From the NCBI GenBank assembly GCA_964390905.1, contig CAYMLO010000011.1, positions 23,154-87,153 of the forward strand: a stretch of 64,000 bases of DNA, read 5' to 3'. The notes beneath the pieces were generated by a model, which had not been told where the DNA came from, searched no databases, and saw nothing but the letters and a program-made list of their open reading frames with translations. The position numbers and the translations under genes are program-made. Of the stretch, positions 17,304 to 26,343 are shown piece by piece. Each line of letters starts with the position of its first letter. The stretch's first letter is position 1. This DNA is from JAFGLZ01 sp964390905 (lineage in GTDB: Bacteria; Planctomycetota; Phycisphaerae; UBA1845; JAFGLZ01).

Positions 17304-18500
17304 ATGACTGAACGCGCGGATTTCATCCCCGTGACCAGACCCCTTCTCGACGAACGCGAGGTCGAGGCGTCCCGACGGCCGATCCTGTCCGGCTGGGTGA
17401 CGCAGGGCAAGGAGGTGGCCGCGTTCGAACGGGAGTTCGCCGAAGCCGTCGGTGCCAAGCACGCCTGCGCCGTCTCCAGCGGCACGGCGGCGCTGCACCT
17501 GGCGCTCATGTCGGTGGGCGTGCGGCCTGGCGACGAGGTGGTGACGGTCAGCCACTCCTATATCGCGACGGCCAACGCCATCCGCCATTGTGGCGCGACT
17601 CCCGTGTTCGTCGACGTCGAGCCCGACACCTTCAACATGGATCCCGAACGCATCGAGCAGGCCCTGACCGACCGAACGCGCGCGATCCTCTGCGTCCACC
17701 AGATGGGCCTGCCCTGCGACCTGCCGGCGATCCTGGCGATCGGCGAGCGCCACGGTCTGCCGGTGGTCGAGGACGCGGCGTGCGCGGCCGGCAGCGAGAT
17801 CCTGTGGCAGGACCGCTGGGAGCGGATCGGCAAGCCGCGCGGCGTCATCGCCTGCTTCTCGTTCCATCCCAGGAAGCTCATCACCACCGGGGATGGGGGT
17901 ATGCTGACGACCTCGAGCGCCGAGCACGATGAGCGCTTCCGCCTCTGGCGACAGCACGGCATGGGCGTGCCCGACGCCGTCCGCCACGCGTCCAGGCAGG
18001 TCATCTTCGAGTCGTATCCCGAAGTGGGTTACAACTACCGCATGACGGACATCCAGGCCGCCGTCGGCCGAGAGCAGCTCAAACGACTCTCCGATATGGT
18101 CGAGCGACGTCGCCGTCTCGCCGAGCGATACGACCGGTTGCTTGCGGATCTGCCGGGATTGCAGCCGCCAGCCACCCCGCCCTGGGCCCGCGGCAACTAC
18201 CAGAGCTACTGCATCCGTCTGCCGGACGGCTGCGGTCAACGTGACGTGATGCAAGCCCTGCTGGACGCCGAGATCGCCACGCGCCGCGGCGTCATGTGCG
18301 CGCACCGGGAGCCCGCCTACCCGCGAGGCACGTGGCGATGCGGCGGAGAGGACGCGTGCAATTGTGCTCCCGGCACGTGTGAGCGGCTGCGAAACGGCGA
18401 GATCGCCCAAGACCGTTGCATCGTTCTGCCCATGTACCACGAGATGACCGACGCCGACCAGGATGCCGTCGTCCGCGCGCTGCAAGAGGCATTGCGCTAA
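17304..18500 (+). CDS. DegT/DnrJ/EryC1/StrS-family PLP aminotransferase (1 of 3)
   Basis: 398 residues from ATG at 17304. Fold-type I PLP enzyme of the sugar aminotransferase/AHBA synthase family. Landmarks are SSGTAALHLAL (cofactor phosphate loop, about 58-68), VVEDAA with Asp157 contacting the pyridine nitrogen, and SFHPRKLITTGDGG with Lys191 as the Schiff-base lysine. These enzymes usually transfer an amino group to a keto-sugar nucleotide. An insertion with several Cys (GGEDACNCAPGTCERL, near residue 350) is unusual for the family. Two further DegT paralogues lie at 27865 and 38158; they are only distantly similar and probably act on different substrates. A weak TATACT-like -10 lies at about 17192. 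Confidence 0.92.
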   Translation: MTERADFIPVTRPLLDEREVEASRRPILSGWVTQGKEVAAFEREFAEAVGAKHACAVSSGTAALHLALMSVGVRPGDEVVTVSHSYIATANAIRHCGATPVFVDVEPDTFNMDPERIEQALTDRTRAILCVHQMGLPCDLPAILAIGERHGLPVVEDAACAAGSEILWQDRWERIGKPRGVIACFSFHPRKLITTGDGGMLTTSSAEHDERFRLWRQHGMGVPDAVRHASRQVIFESYPEVGYNYRMTDIQAAVGREQLKRLSDMVERRRRLAERYDRLLADLPGLQPPATPPWARGNYQSYCIRLPDGCGQRDVMQALLDAEIATRRGVMCAHREPAYPRGTWRCGGEDACNCAPGTCERLRNGEIAQDRCIVLPMYHEMTDADQDAVVRALQEALR

Positions 18501-18535
18501 GCTGACGCCCGCGGGCCTCAGCCAGCGCGGGAAGC

Positions 18536-18626
18536 GTGACAATCTGGGCGGGGGGTGCCCCATCCTTTTCGAGGGGCCGCGGAACGCGTGCCCCTGAAGG
18601 ATGGGGCACCCCGCCCAATCTGTCAC
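18536..18626. repeat. Branched palindromic element, copy 1
   Basis: The arms are 18536-18567 and 18597-18626. Each contains GGGGTGCCCCATCCTT or its complement and is bounded by GTGAC/GTCAC. The inside is GC-rich. It belongs to the same family as the copies at 22201, 29207 and 50966. Confidence 0.85.
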
Positions 18627-18742
18627 ACACCCGCCGGTGCGCCCTTCTCCGCGCAGGAGGTTTGACCTCTCGGCCAGATCGGTCACCATATGCGTCTGCC
18701 AAGACCGCCACCCAAGTCGCGGCTGAAGAAAGGAACGGCAAG

Positions 18743-19456
18743 ATGCAGGTCCTCAGGGACATCTACCAGGTAAGCGGCGACCTGAACGGCGTGACGTGGG
18801 CGGGCGTGGACGCCGGGTATGAGGACGCAAACACCTACGCCGTGAAGAGGCCGGACGGACTGATTCTATTCGATTGCGGGTGCGGCGACACGCTCGACCA
18901 GATCTTCGCGAACATGACGTACTGGGGCTTATCCCCCGACGACATCAAGGCCTGCATCCTGACCCACGCGCACCTCGACCACGCCGGCGGGGCCCATCGG
19001 CTCGCCGAACGCGGCGTCAGGCTCCTGGCCCATGCGAACACGGCCCAGGCCGTCGCCGCCGGCGACGAACGATGCTGCGGGTATCTCTACCACAAGACGT
19101 TCATGCCCTGTCGCGTCGACGAGGCGCTCGAGGACGGCCAGACGCTCGACGTCCTCGGGCTGAAGATCGAGGTCATGCACCTGCCCGGTCACAGCATGGG
19201 CTGCACGGCCTATCTGTTCGAACATGAAGGCCGCCGCATCGTGGTCAGCGGCGACGTCATCGGGACGCTCTTGGACGGGCACTTCGGCTGGAGCGGCTCG
19301 ATCGATTTCGACAAGCGCGTCTACATCGAATCGCTGCGGCGATTTGCGAAGCTGGATTCGGACATCATGCTCCCCGGCCACGGGATGATCTACTTCCACA
19401 AGCCCCGGCGCCGGGTGGAGGAAGCCCTGAACGAGGCACTGATGCAGTGGCGATAG
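18743..19456 (+). CDS. MBL-fold metallo-hydrolase
   Basis: 237 residues from ATG at 18743, with AGGA at 18731-18734. The zinc-binding HAHLDH is at residues 75-80. Further ligands are expected in HLPGHSMGC, SGDVIG and the late LPGHGM motif, so the full metallo-beta-lactamase dinuclear site seems present. It is most like the glyoxalase II-type or lactonase-type hydrolases. It has no signal peptide, so it is cytoplasmic, and the substrate is unknown. The upstream 240 bp are mostly a palindromic repeat. Confidence 0.88.
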   Translation: MQVLRDIYQVSGDLNGVTWAGVDAGYEDANTYAVKRPDGLILFDCGCGDTLDQIFANMTYWGLSPDDIKACILTHAHLDHAGGAHRLAERGVRLLAHANTAQAVAAGDERCCGYLYHKTFMPCRVDEALEDGQTLDVLGLKIEVMHLPGHSMGCTAYLFEHEGRRIVVSGDVIGTLLDGHFGWSGSIDFDKRVYIESLRRFAKLDSDIMLPGHGMIYFHKPRRRVEEALNEALMQWR

Positions 19457-19502
19457 CCCGCGTGCGTCGGATGCCACGTGACCAGAAGGGAGGGATCGGG
19501 CA

Positions 19503-21296
19503 ATGGTCAGAGCAGCCATGGTGGCGTTGGGCATCGTGTGGGTGTCGGGCGCGACTTGCCCGTCGGCCGAAGCGCCGGCCGGCGTGCGGGCGCTGGACAA
19601 GAAGCTGATCGAATACGGCTGGGACGTGCCGTTCGCCGACGAGGTCCGCGCCAACATCCGGCAGATGGAGCGCCGCCCGTTCGACGGTGTGATCTTCAAG
19701 CTGCGCGGCGGCGGCAAGGTCCTGACGCCCACGCCATGGACCGAGGCCCAGTTCGCCAAGGACTACGAGGCCCTGCGGCAGACCCAGTGGGAGCGGTTCA
19801 CCGATAACTTCGTGATCATGTGGGCGGCGTCGAAGCAGGACTGGTTCAGCGACGAGCACTGGCGGGCGATAGAGAACAACGTCGCGCTGATGACCCGGGC
19901 CGCCCGCGTCGGACGGTGCGTCGGCGTCTGTTTCGATCCCGAGCCGTACGGCCCCAATCCCTGGGACTACCGACAGGCGCCCCATCGCACCACCAAGACC
20001 TTCGCCGACTATCAGGCCGCCGCCCGCCGTCGCGGAGCCCAGTTCGTCCGCGCGATCGAGCGCGAGCTGCCCAAGGCGAAGATCCTGACGCTCTTCCAGC
20101 TCAGCCAGCTGTCCAGCCTGCTGAAGCCCATGGATCCCAAGGACCGCGCGGCGAAGCTGTCGCGGATGCACTACGGGCTGCTGCCGGCCTTCCTGAACGG
20201 CATGCTCGACGGCGCGGGGCCGGACGTGCTGATCATCGACGGCAACGAGGGGGCCTACTACTACACCGACGTCCTTCACTACCACGGGGTCTATCACCGG
20301 ATCACGCAGCGCGCCCTGCTTCTGATCGATCCGGCGTTGTGGGGCAAGTACCGGGCGCAGGTCCGGGTGGGTCAGGCGTTGTACATCGACATGTACTTCG
20401 GCCTGCGTCCGCGGAAGGTGCTCGGACACTTCATGGAGCCGAAGTCGCGGGCGAAGTGGTTCGAGCACAACGTCTATTGGGCACTGCAGACGACGGACCG
20501 CTACGTCTGGTGCTACAGTGAGCGGATGAACTGGTGGAAGGACGCCAACGTGCCCACCGGCTGCGAGCAGGCGATACGATCCGCCCGGGCCAAGGTGGCG
20601 GCCGGGGAGCCACTTGGGTTTGACCTGGCGCCCATCGTCCAGGGCGCCCAAAAGCTGCAACGGACCGAAACCTCGCTGAAGACCAAGCGCCGCGTTGCCG
20701 AGATCTCCCGACTGCCCGCGACGGTGGCCCGACCGAAGATCGACGGCCGGCTCGACGACGAGGCATGGAAGCAAACCAAGCCCTTGCAGCCGTTCGTGGC
20801 GCTGGCGTGTCAGGCCAGACCGCTGACGGCCAAGACCGAAGCCCGGATCACCTACGACGACCAGATGCTGTTCGTCGCGTTCCGCTGCCAGGAACCCGCC
20901 CCCAAGCAGATGGCCCTGTGGGGCGAGCAACATGACGAAGAGGTCTGGCAGGGCGACGACGCGGAAGTCCTCATCTCCGTGCCCGGGAAGGTCAAGCCGT
21001 TCTATCACTTCATCGTCAATCCGAAGGCCGTGGCCTGGGACGCGATGAGCGACGCAGCGATCGACGCGTACAACCCCAACTGGCAGCGCGGCGCGCACAT
21101 CGGCGACGACCACTGGGCCGCCGAAATGGCCATCCCCTGGGCGGCGATGAAAATGGACAAGCCGAACCCGGGGGCGAAGCTCCGCGTCAATCTCTGCCGG
21201 CAGCGGACGCAGGGCGGCCGGGAGTGGAGCTCGTGGTCGCCGATGGCCGGAGGCTTCCTCGAGCCCGACCTGTTCGGCACGTGGGTGCTCCGGTAG
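19503..21296 (+). CDS. Secreted TIM-barrel-like protein with C-terminal CBM9-like module
   Basis: 597 residues from ATG at 19503, with a signal peptide (about 1-22). The N-terminal 400 residues (DGVIFKLRGGG, CVGVCFDPEPYG, DVLIIDGNEGAYYY, VWCYSERMNWW) have the strand-ending acidic residues expected of a glycosidase-like barrel, but I recognise no specific GH family. Residues about 400-597 (ATVARPKIDGRLDDEAW through EMAIPWAAM and LRVNLCRQR) form a CBM9/DOMON-like beta-sandwich. The same kind of module is in the GH20 protein at 4621. It is probably an exported glycan-binding hydrolase. It follows the MBL gene by 46 bp. Confidence 0.72.
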   Translation: MVRAAMVALGIVWVSGATCPSAEAPAGVRALDKKLIEYGWDVPFADEVRANIRQMERRPFDGVIFKLRGGGKVLTPTPWTEAQFAKDYEALRQTQWERFTDNFVIMWAASKQDWFSDEHWRAIENNVALMTRAARVGRCVGVCFDPEPYGPNPWDYRQAPHRTTKTFADYQAAARRRGAQFVRAIERELPKAKILTLFQLSQLSSLLKPMDPKDRAAKLSRMHYGLLPAFLNGMLDGAGPDVLIIDGNEGAYYYTDVLHYHGVYHRITQRALLLIDPALWGKYRAQVRVGQALYIDMYFGLRPRKVLGHFMEPKSRAKWFEHNVYWALQTTDRYVWCYSERMNWWKDANVPTGCEQAIRSARAKVAAGEPLGFDLAPIVQGAQKLQRTETSLKTKRRVAEISRLPATVARPKIDGRLDDEAWKQTKPLQPFVALACQARPLTAKTEARITYDDQMLFVAFRCQEPAPKQMALWGEQHDEEVWQGDDAEVLISVPGKVKPFYHFIVNPKAVAWDAMSDAAIDAYNPNWQRGAHIGDDHWAAEMAIPWAAMKMDKPNPGAKLRVNLCRQRTQGGREWSSWSPMAGGFLEPDLFGTWVLR

Positions 21297-21367
21297 ACCG
21301 CGCGCCGGCCTGCCGGCGGAGCCACGGGGCCCGCACACCAAGGACTGCATGGCTAGGAGACGCCGAC

Positions 21368-21556
21368 ATGAACTCCGACGATCCCGTCGAGCTACCCCCG
21401 GGGATCACCGTACAGTCCATCGAAGCAGGCGGCTACGAATTACGAATCGTCGCCGCAGACGCCGATGCCCTGATGTGGCGTTTGCACGACGTGGTGGGCA
21501 TGATCCAGACCGGCCAGTTCGAAAACCACCTCGCCCGTCTGGACCCCGACAGCTAG
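21368..21556 (+). CDS. Small hypothetical protein
   Basis: 62 residues from ATG at 21368, supported by AGGAGA at 21355-21360 (7-nt spacing). It is acidic with no Cys and no membrane segment, and contains a likely helix MWRLHDVVGMIQTG. The family is not recognised. It lies 71 bp after the CBM9-type gene on the same strand and may be co-transcribed. Confidence 0.6.
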   Translation: MNSDDPVELPPGITVQSIEAGGYELRIVAADADALMWRLHDVVGMIQTGQFENHLARLDPDS

Positions 21557-21586
21557 ATGGGGCGCCCTCGGCTGAGGATTCGGCGG

Positions 21587-22063
21587 CTACTCCACCGTCA
21601 CTTCGATGATGGTTGCGAACTCGACCGCCTTGCCGTCCGCCTCGCTGGGCTTGACCTCCTTGATGACCGTCTTGCCGTCCTTGCCGAGGAGCGTGAACGA
21701 GGGGACCTGAATCGGCTCGCCCTTCTTGTCGTATACGACGAACTCGAGCTCGTACTCGCCGGCATCGACGCTGCCCGGGAGATCGCGCTTATGGCTGTAC
21801 ACGCCGTCGCCCTTCTTGGCGTCGCCCTCCTTGCCCTCGTCGTTCATCTCCATGGTGTACTCGGGCGCAGCGATGGGAACGGCATTGACAAAACCGACCT
21901 GCTTCAGATCGCCCGCGACCTTACACAGGACGCTGAAATCCGCGCCCGCCTTGATCGGGTCGGGATCCACCCCGGGTTGCATGGTCCATTTGATCGGCTG
22001 CTCGCAACCGAACGCCGCCATCACGATCAACAGACCCACCAGCCGACTCAGCTTCAGCAACAT
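21587..22063 (-). CDS. Lipoprotein with Ig-like/choice-of-anchor-type domain
   Basis: 158 residues. The signal ends in MAAFGC, a good lipobox, so the mature protein is lipid-anchored. The body is a beta-rich domain containing KKGDGVYSHKRDLPGSVDAGEYELEFVVYDKKGE, the pattern of choice-of-anchor or bacterial Ig-like modules that bind calcium or partner proteins. The ATG at 22063 is preferred over the one at 22069, because AGGAGA lies one base from the latter and seven from the former. No enzymatic motif is visible. Confidence 0.75.
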   Translation of the reverse strand: MLLKLSRLVGLLIVMAAFGCEQPIKWTMQPGVDPDPIKAGADFSVLCKVAGDLKQVGFVNAVPIAAPEYTMEMNDEGKEGDAKKGDGVYSHKRDLPGSVDAGEYELEFVVYDKKGEPIQVPSFTLLGKDGKTVIKEVKPSEADGKAVEFATIIEVTVE

Positions 22064-22200
22064 CGTCATGTCTCCTCACATCGATATGCAAGACGCCGCG
22101 CCATCCAACCCCACGGCCGGTCACACGCTTGGGTGGTATCCTATCCCAACCAGCTGCCTGACGGAAAGCGAAGAATCGCCCATTCCATCGTGGCCGGTGC

Positions 22201-22339
22201 GTGACAGATTGGGCGGGCTACCGGAGGGGTGCCCCATTCTTCGCTGCCCTTCGCGGTACGCGAAGGGCAGCGAAGGGTAGGGGACAGAACCACGCTGCAA
22301 AGGGCCCTTCGCAGTCCATTCCGTCCCCCACCGCGTCAC
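22201..22339. repeat. Branched palindromic element, copy 2
   Basis: Outer GTGAC (22201) and GTCAC (22335-22339). It contains a perfect 17-bp hairpin (22239-22255 with 22259-22275, loop GTA) and an inner pair GGGGACAGAA / TTCCGTCCCC. The right end overlaps the stop codon of the methyltransferase gene. Confidence 0.85.
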
Positions 22340-23094
22340 GTTGGTTTGGCCGCCAGGGCGATGAACCCGTTGGCCCGCAGGCCACCCGCCCACGGCAGGC
22401 GGAGCGGACCGGAGCGGCGCCGGTTCAGGGGGACGATCTGCCGGACGACGAACCCGGCGCTGCTCAGCAGGTCTCGCAGCTCGCGGCGCGAGAAGACGTG
22501 GACGTACATGTTCCGGATACCGCGGTAGTACCACAGGATCTTGTCGCCCAGCTCGGCCCGCCCCCGCCACGTTTGCCACAGGTTACTGACCAGGAAGTGC
22601 ACGCCGTCGGGCGTGGCCAGGGCGTGCCAGCGGTTGTGGACGTGGACGGCCAGTTGGCCCCCGGGCCGCAGCGCGTGGGCCACGCCGGTCAGGAACGCCA
22701 ACCGGTTCGCCCGCCCGGCCACCATGCCCAGCGTGCTGAACATGCACAGGGCGTAGTCGAACGACCCGGGCCGCACGAGCATCGGAAGCTCCATCATGTC
22801 GGCCTGGACCAGGACGGCCTTCACGTCGGCGTTCAGGAGCTTCTCGCGGGCCACGTCCAGCATATGCGTCGACAGGTCGACCCCCAGCACGCGGTGTCCC
22901 AGTCGTGAGAACGCGATCACGTGCCGCCCCGTCCCGCAGCCGACGTCGAGCAACCGTCCGGGCTGGGCGAACCACCGGGTCACCAACTGGGTGTCGTAGT
23001 CGAACAGCGGGGACTCATCGAAGTAGCTGTCGTACTCCTCGGCCACGACCCGGTCGGTCAGGTATCGGACCGTCGATGGATGCATGGGATCCAT
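22336..23094 (-). CDS. Class I SAM-dependent methyltransferase
   Basis: 252 residues. Motif I LLDVGCGTGRH (about 49-59) binds S-adenosylmethionine, followed by acidic VLGVDLS (motif II), ADMMELP (motif III) and a post-motif ALRPGGQLAVH. The C-terminal 70 residues (VHVFSRRELRDLLSSAGF) fit the small-molecule UbiE/Methyltransf_11-like branch. The acceptor substrate is unknown. It is transcribed away from the metG leader, with only the promoter region between. Confidence 0.9.
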   Translation of the reverse strand: MDPMHPSTVRYLTDRVVAEEYDSYFDESPLFDYDTQLVTRWFAQPGRLLDVGCGTGRHVIAFSRLGHRVLGVDLSTHMLDVAREKLLNADVKAVLVQADMMELPMLVRPGSFDYALCMFSTLGMVAGRANRLAFLTGVAHALRPGGQLAVHVHNRWHALATPDGVHFLVSNLWQTWRGRAELGDKILWYYRGIRNMYVHVFSRRELRDLLSSAGFVVRQIVPLNRRRSGPLRLPWAGGLRANGFIALAAKPT

Positions 23095-23126
23095 GGCCCG
23101 TCAGCATAGACCAAGCCGGACCGCAT

Positions 23127-23155
23127 TTGCCAGCGCCGCATTCATGGTGTATACT
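23127..23155 (+). promoter_or_regulatory. Strong sigma-70-like promoter upstream of metG
   Basis: TTGCCA (23127-23132), 17-nt spacer, TATACT (23150-23155). Five of six bases match consensus in each hexamer. The expected start is about 23162, giving a leader of about 250 nt before metG. Confidence 0.6.
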
Positions 23156-23161
23156 TGGGGC

Positions 23162-23414
23162 ACCATGACCAGCACCCATGAGCCATTCCGTTCGACGTAT
23201 GCCGCGACCATGGTCATGCCCTGGCCCGCTCGAGGCCGGTGCGGCGGCTAATCCCCGACATCCTGTCGACGATCACGCCCCCCTCGGCCCGGTAGCGGGC
23301 CTTGTTTCGTTGAGGGTAACGCTAGCGCGCAGGCTTGTGCGCTTGGCGCCGGACTCCCTAGAATGACGCGACGGCTGCCCGCATGGCGGCGTCGACACCT
23401 GACGAGGACTGACC
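23162..23414 (+). promoter_or_regulatory. Long metG leader with GC hairpin
   Basis: There is no convincing reading frame. A hairpin GGCCCG-GTAG-CGGGCC (23286-23301) is followed by TTGTTTCGTT, which resembles a weak terminator or attenuator about 125 nt into the leader. No T-box sequence is seen. The first 150 nt could also be a small RNA. Confidence 0.35.
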
Positions 23415-25157
23415 ATGGCCAACAGACGATTCTTAGTGACAGCGGCCCTGCCCTATTCCAACGGGCGGCCCCACGTGGGGCACATCGCGGGCGCGTATCT
23501 GCCGGCGGACATCTACGTTCGCTACCTCCGCGCCGCCGGGCACGAGGTCCGCTTCATCTGCGGCAGCGACGACAACGGCGTGGCGGCGCTGAAGGCCGCC
23601 CGCGAGGAGAACACCTCTGTCGAGGAACTGACCGCTCGCTACAACCGCATTCAGCAGGAGAGCTTCCGCGGGTTGGGCGTCGAATTCGACGTCTACGGCG
23701 GCACGCACCAGCCCGGTTTCGCCGAGCTCCACGAGGAGATCAGCCAGGAGCTGTTCTTGAAGATCCACGACAAAGGGTACTTCACCAAGAAGACCACCAA
23801 GCAGCTCTACGATACCGAGGCGAATCAGTTCCTGCCCGATCGGTTCGTTCAGGGCACGTGCCTTCACTGCAACAGCCCCAACGCGTACGGGGACCAGTGC
23901 GAGGACTGCGGCAGGAGCCTCGACGCCCTCGACCTGATCGACCCCAAGAGCGCCCTGACCGGCACGACGCCCGAGCCGCGCGAGACCGTTCATTGGTATC
24001 TGCAGCTCAACCGGCTGCAGGACCGGCTGGCGGCCTGGCTAAGGACCAAGCAAACCGAGAACGATTCGGGGCCCGCGTGGCGACCGGCGGTGATCAACTT
24101 CTCTCTCGGACAGATCGAGAACGAAGGCCTGCCCGAGCGCTGTATGACGCGAGACCTCGACTGGGGCATCCCCGTGCCGTTGGATGATCCGGACGCCAAG
24201 GGCAAGTCGCTATACGTGTGGTTCGACGCGCCGATCGGGTACGTGAGCTTCACGGCCAAGGACTGCGAGGACCGCGGCGAGGGCCGGCAGGCGTACGAAC
24301 GATGGTGGAAGGACCCCGACTGCCCGATCGTCCACTTCATCGGCGAGGACAACACCATCTTCCACGCGATCACGTGGCCGGCCATGCTGCTGGCGTCGCA
24401 CGACAGCGCGTCCACCCAGGGCGAGCGCGGCGAGCTCCAGCTGCCCACGACGGTCTGCGCCAATGCGTTCCTGAACTTCAAGATCCCGGGCAAAGAAGAA
24501 GAGAAGTTCAGCAAGTCGCGAGGCACGGCCATCTGGATCGAGGAATTCCTGAAACGGTTCGACGCGGACGCGCTTCGCTACTACCTGACGGCCATCGCAC
24601 CGGAGCGACAGCGGACGGCCTTCAGTTGGCAGGACTTCGTCCAGCGGAACAACGCCGAGCTACTGGCCAAGCTGGGCAATCTGGTCAACCGGACGCTGAC
24701 GTTCGCCAAGAAGTACTTCGACGGCAAGGTGCCCGACCCGGGGCAGCGCGATGCTGTGGACGAGACGCAGCTTGCGCTCCGCCAGGAGACGGCCGACAAG
24801 GTCGCCGACCATATCGAGCACTTCCGCTTCCGGGCGGGCCTGGAGGCGGCGGTGGACCTGGCGCAGGCCGGTAACGAGTACTTCGACACGACCAAGCCGT
24901 ACCGGACGCGTAAGACGGATCTGTCCGAATGCGGCCGGGCCATCAACGTCTGCATCCAGACGGTGCGGTCGCTGGCGACGATCTGCGGACCGTTCCTGCC
25001 GTTCAGCACGCGGAGCGTTCTTCGCCAGTTGGCGTGCGACGAATCGGCGTTGGCTTGGGAGCGGGCGGCCGAGGAACTGCCGGCCGGGCATGCGCTCGGC
25101 GAGCCGGCGATCCTGTACCGCAAGATCGAGGCCGACGAGCTCGATTCCGAGGACTAG
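23415..25157 (+). CDS. metG: Methionyl-tRNA synthetase
   Basis: 580 residues. Class I signatures are HVGH (residues 20-23, HIGH equivalent) and KFSKS (364-368, KMSKS equivalent). A zinc knuckle is present with CLHC at 149-152 and a second CxxC (CEDCG) shortly after, as in the MetG1 subtype with a zinc-binding connective peptide. The helical anticodon-binding domain spans about 400-560. There is no C-terminal tRNA-binding (Trbp111-like) extension, so it is a short form. It charges initiator and elongator tRNA-Met. The next gene starts five bases after the stop, indicating an operon. Confidence 0.96.
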   Translation: MANRRFLVTAALPYSNGRPHVGHIAGAYLPADIYVRYLRAAGHEVRFICGSDDNGVAALKAAREENTSVEELTARYNRIQQESFRGLGVEFDVYGGTHQPGFAELHEEISQELFLKIHDKGYFTKKTTKQLYDTEANQFLPDRFVQGTCLHCNSPNAYGDQCEDCGRSLDALDLIDPKSALTGTTPEPRETVHWYLQLNRLQDRLAAWLRTKQTENDSGPAWRPAVINFSLGQIENEGLPERCMTRDLDWGIPVPLDDPDAKGKSLYVWFDAPIGYVSFTAKDCEDRGEGRQAYERWWKDPDCPIVHFIGEDNTIFHAITWPAMLLASHDSASTQGERGELQLPTTVCANAFLNFKIPGKEEEKFSKSRGTAIWIEEFLKRFDADALRYYLTAIAPERQRTAFSWQDFVQRNNAELLAKLGNLVNRTLTFAKKYFDGKVPDPGQRDAVDETQLALRQETADKVADHIEHFRFRAGLEAAVDLAQAGNEYFDTTKPYRTRKTDLSECGRAINVCIQTVRSLATICGPFLPFSTRSVLRQLACDESALAWERAAEELPAGHALGEPAILYRKIEADELDSED

Positions 25158-25162
25158 GGCCG

Positions 25163-26215
25163 ATGAAGTTGGTCACCAGGATGCTCCTGCCGGGCGGCGA
25201 GGTCCAATGGCTGGACGGCGCGGAGGCGCTGGCCAGCCGGGGCTATCGGCTGCTGGCCGGCGACCCCGCGGAGAGCGGTTGGCGGACGCTGGGCTGCCTG
25301 CCGGCCGGTCCGGCGGAGCGTCTGCTGTCGCGCGTCGGTCCCGCGTCGCGGCTGCTACGACTGGGCGTTCACAGTGTCTGGCGGCTTCCGAGCGGGACGA
25401 TCCTGGCGGTCCTGTCCGGGCGGGTGCTGCGCAGCACCGACGGGGGCAACACGTTCGAGACGACGCACCGATTCGCCATCGGTCGCAAGCCCGCCCACGG
25501 TGGGTTCACGGCCATGCCCACGGGCGAGGTCTACTACGGCGACTACGTCAGCACGTCCGAGCGCACGGATCCCATCACCATCCGCCGGAGCGACGACGAC
25601 GGGCGGACGTTTCACGAGGTCCATCGTTTCGAGCCGGGGCAGGTGCGCCACGTGCACTTCATCCAGGCCGACCCGCACGGGCCGGGCCTGTGGGTCGGCA
25701 CGGGCGACCTGGGCGACGAGTGTCGCATCCTGCGGAGCGTCGATGGCTGTCAAACGTTCGAGACGCTCGGGGCCGGCTCGCAGAAGTGGCGGGCGGTCTC
25801 CGTCGTGTTTCGGCCCGATGCGGTCTTCTGGGGCACAGACGCGGGGCGGGACGCCGGTGATGAGCCGAACCGGATCTATCGATGGGACCGGACGACGCAG
25901 CAGCTCGAGTCGGTTCAGGAGATCCAGGGGCCCGCGCACGGCGCGACCCAACTGGCCGACGGAACGATCCTCGTCAGCACGGGCGTGGAAGGTGGTCAGA
26001 ACGAGCACGACAACCGCGCCCACCTATGGGCGTCGCGCGACGGCCGGCAGTGGCAGGAGCTGGCGAGCTGGCAGAAGGATGTCTGGCCCTTCATCGTCCA
26101 GTTCGGCGTGATCCATTTCCCCCACGGACAGGAAACCAGCAACGCACTGTGTCTGAACCTGCGCGGGCTAAAGGGCGCCGGTTTGGCCTGCCTGGCGGGT
26201 ATGATTGAGGCATAG
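25163..26215 (+). CDS. Asp-box (BNR) propeller protein
   Basis: 350 residues from ATG at 25163. Asp-box-like motifs are RSTDGGNTFE, RSDDDGRTFHE and RSVDGCQTFE, plus a weaker ASRDGRQWQE. These indicate a sialidase-type beta-propeller with Phe where Trp is more usual. It has no signal peptide, which contrasts with the exported Asp-box proteins at 33901 and 45375 and suggests a cytoplasmic or differently exported form. Translation is probably coupled to metG, whose stop is five bases upstream. A link to methionine metabolism is not implied by sequence. Confidence 0.8.
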   Translation: MKLVTRMLLPGGEVQWLDGAEALASRGYRLLAGDPAESGWRTLGCLPAGPAERLLSRVGPASRLLRLGVHSVWRLPSGTILAVLSGRVLRSTDGGNTFETTHRFAIGRKPAHGGFTAMPTGEVYYGDYVSTSERTDPITIRRSDDDGRTFHEVHRFEPGQVRHVHFIQADPHGPGLWVGTGDLGDECRILRSVDGCQTFETLGAGSQKWRAVSVVFRPDAVFWGTDAGRDAGDEPNRIYRWDRTTQQLESVQEIQGPAHGATQLADGTILVSTGVEGGQNEHDNRAHLWASRDGRQWQELASWQKDVWPFIVQFGVIHFPHGQETSNALCLNLRGLKGAGLACLAGMIEA

Positions 26216-26343
26216 GCGCGGGATTCATCCGGCGGTTCGGGCAGCCACGTTCGAGCCCTGCTGTTGACATCCGCCGGCCGCAATGAGAGGGTAGGAAGGA
26301 TGGATGCCGCCTCGCGATCGTTGAGGAAAGGAGAGCATCGAGA

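Noticed and set aside
23162..23310. T-box leader, SRP RNA or 6S RNA upstream of metG.
   Set aside because: There is no T-box consensus, no SRP tetraloop/helix 8 sequence and no long central bubble.
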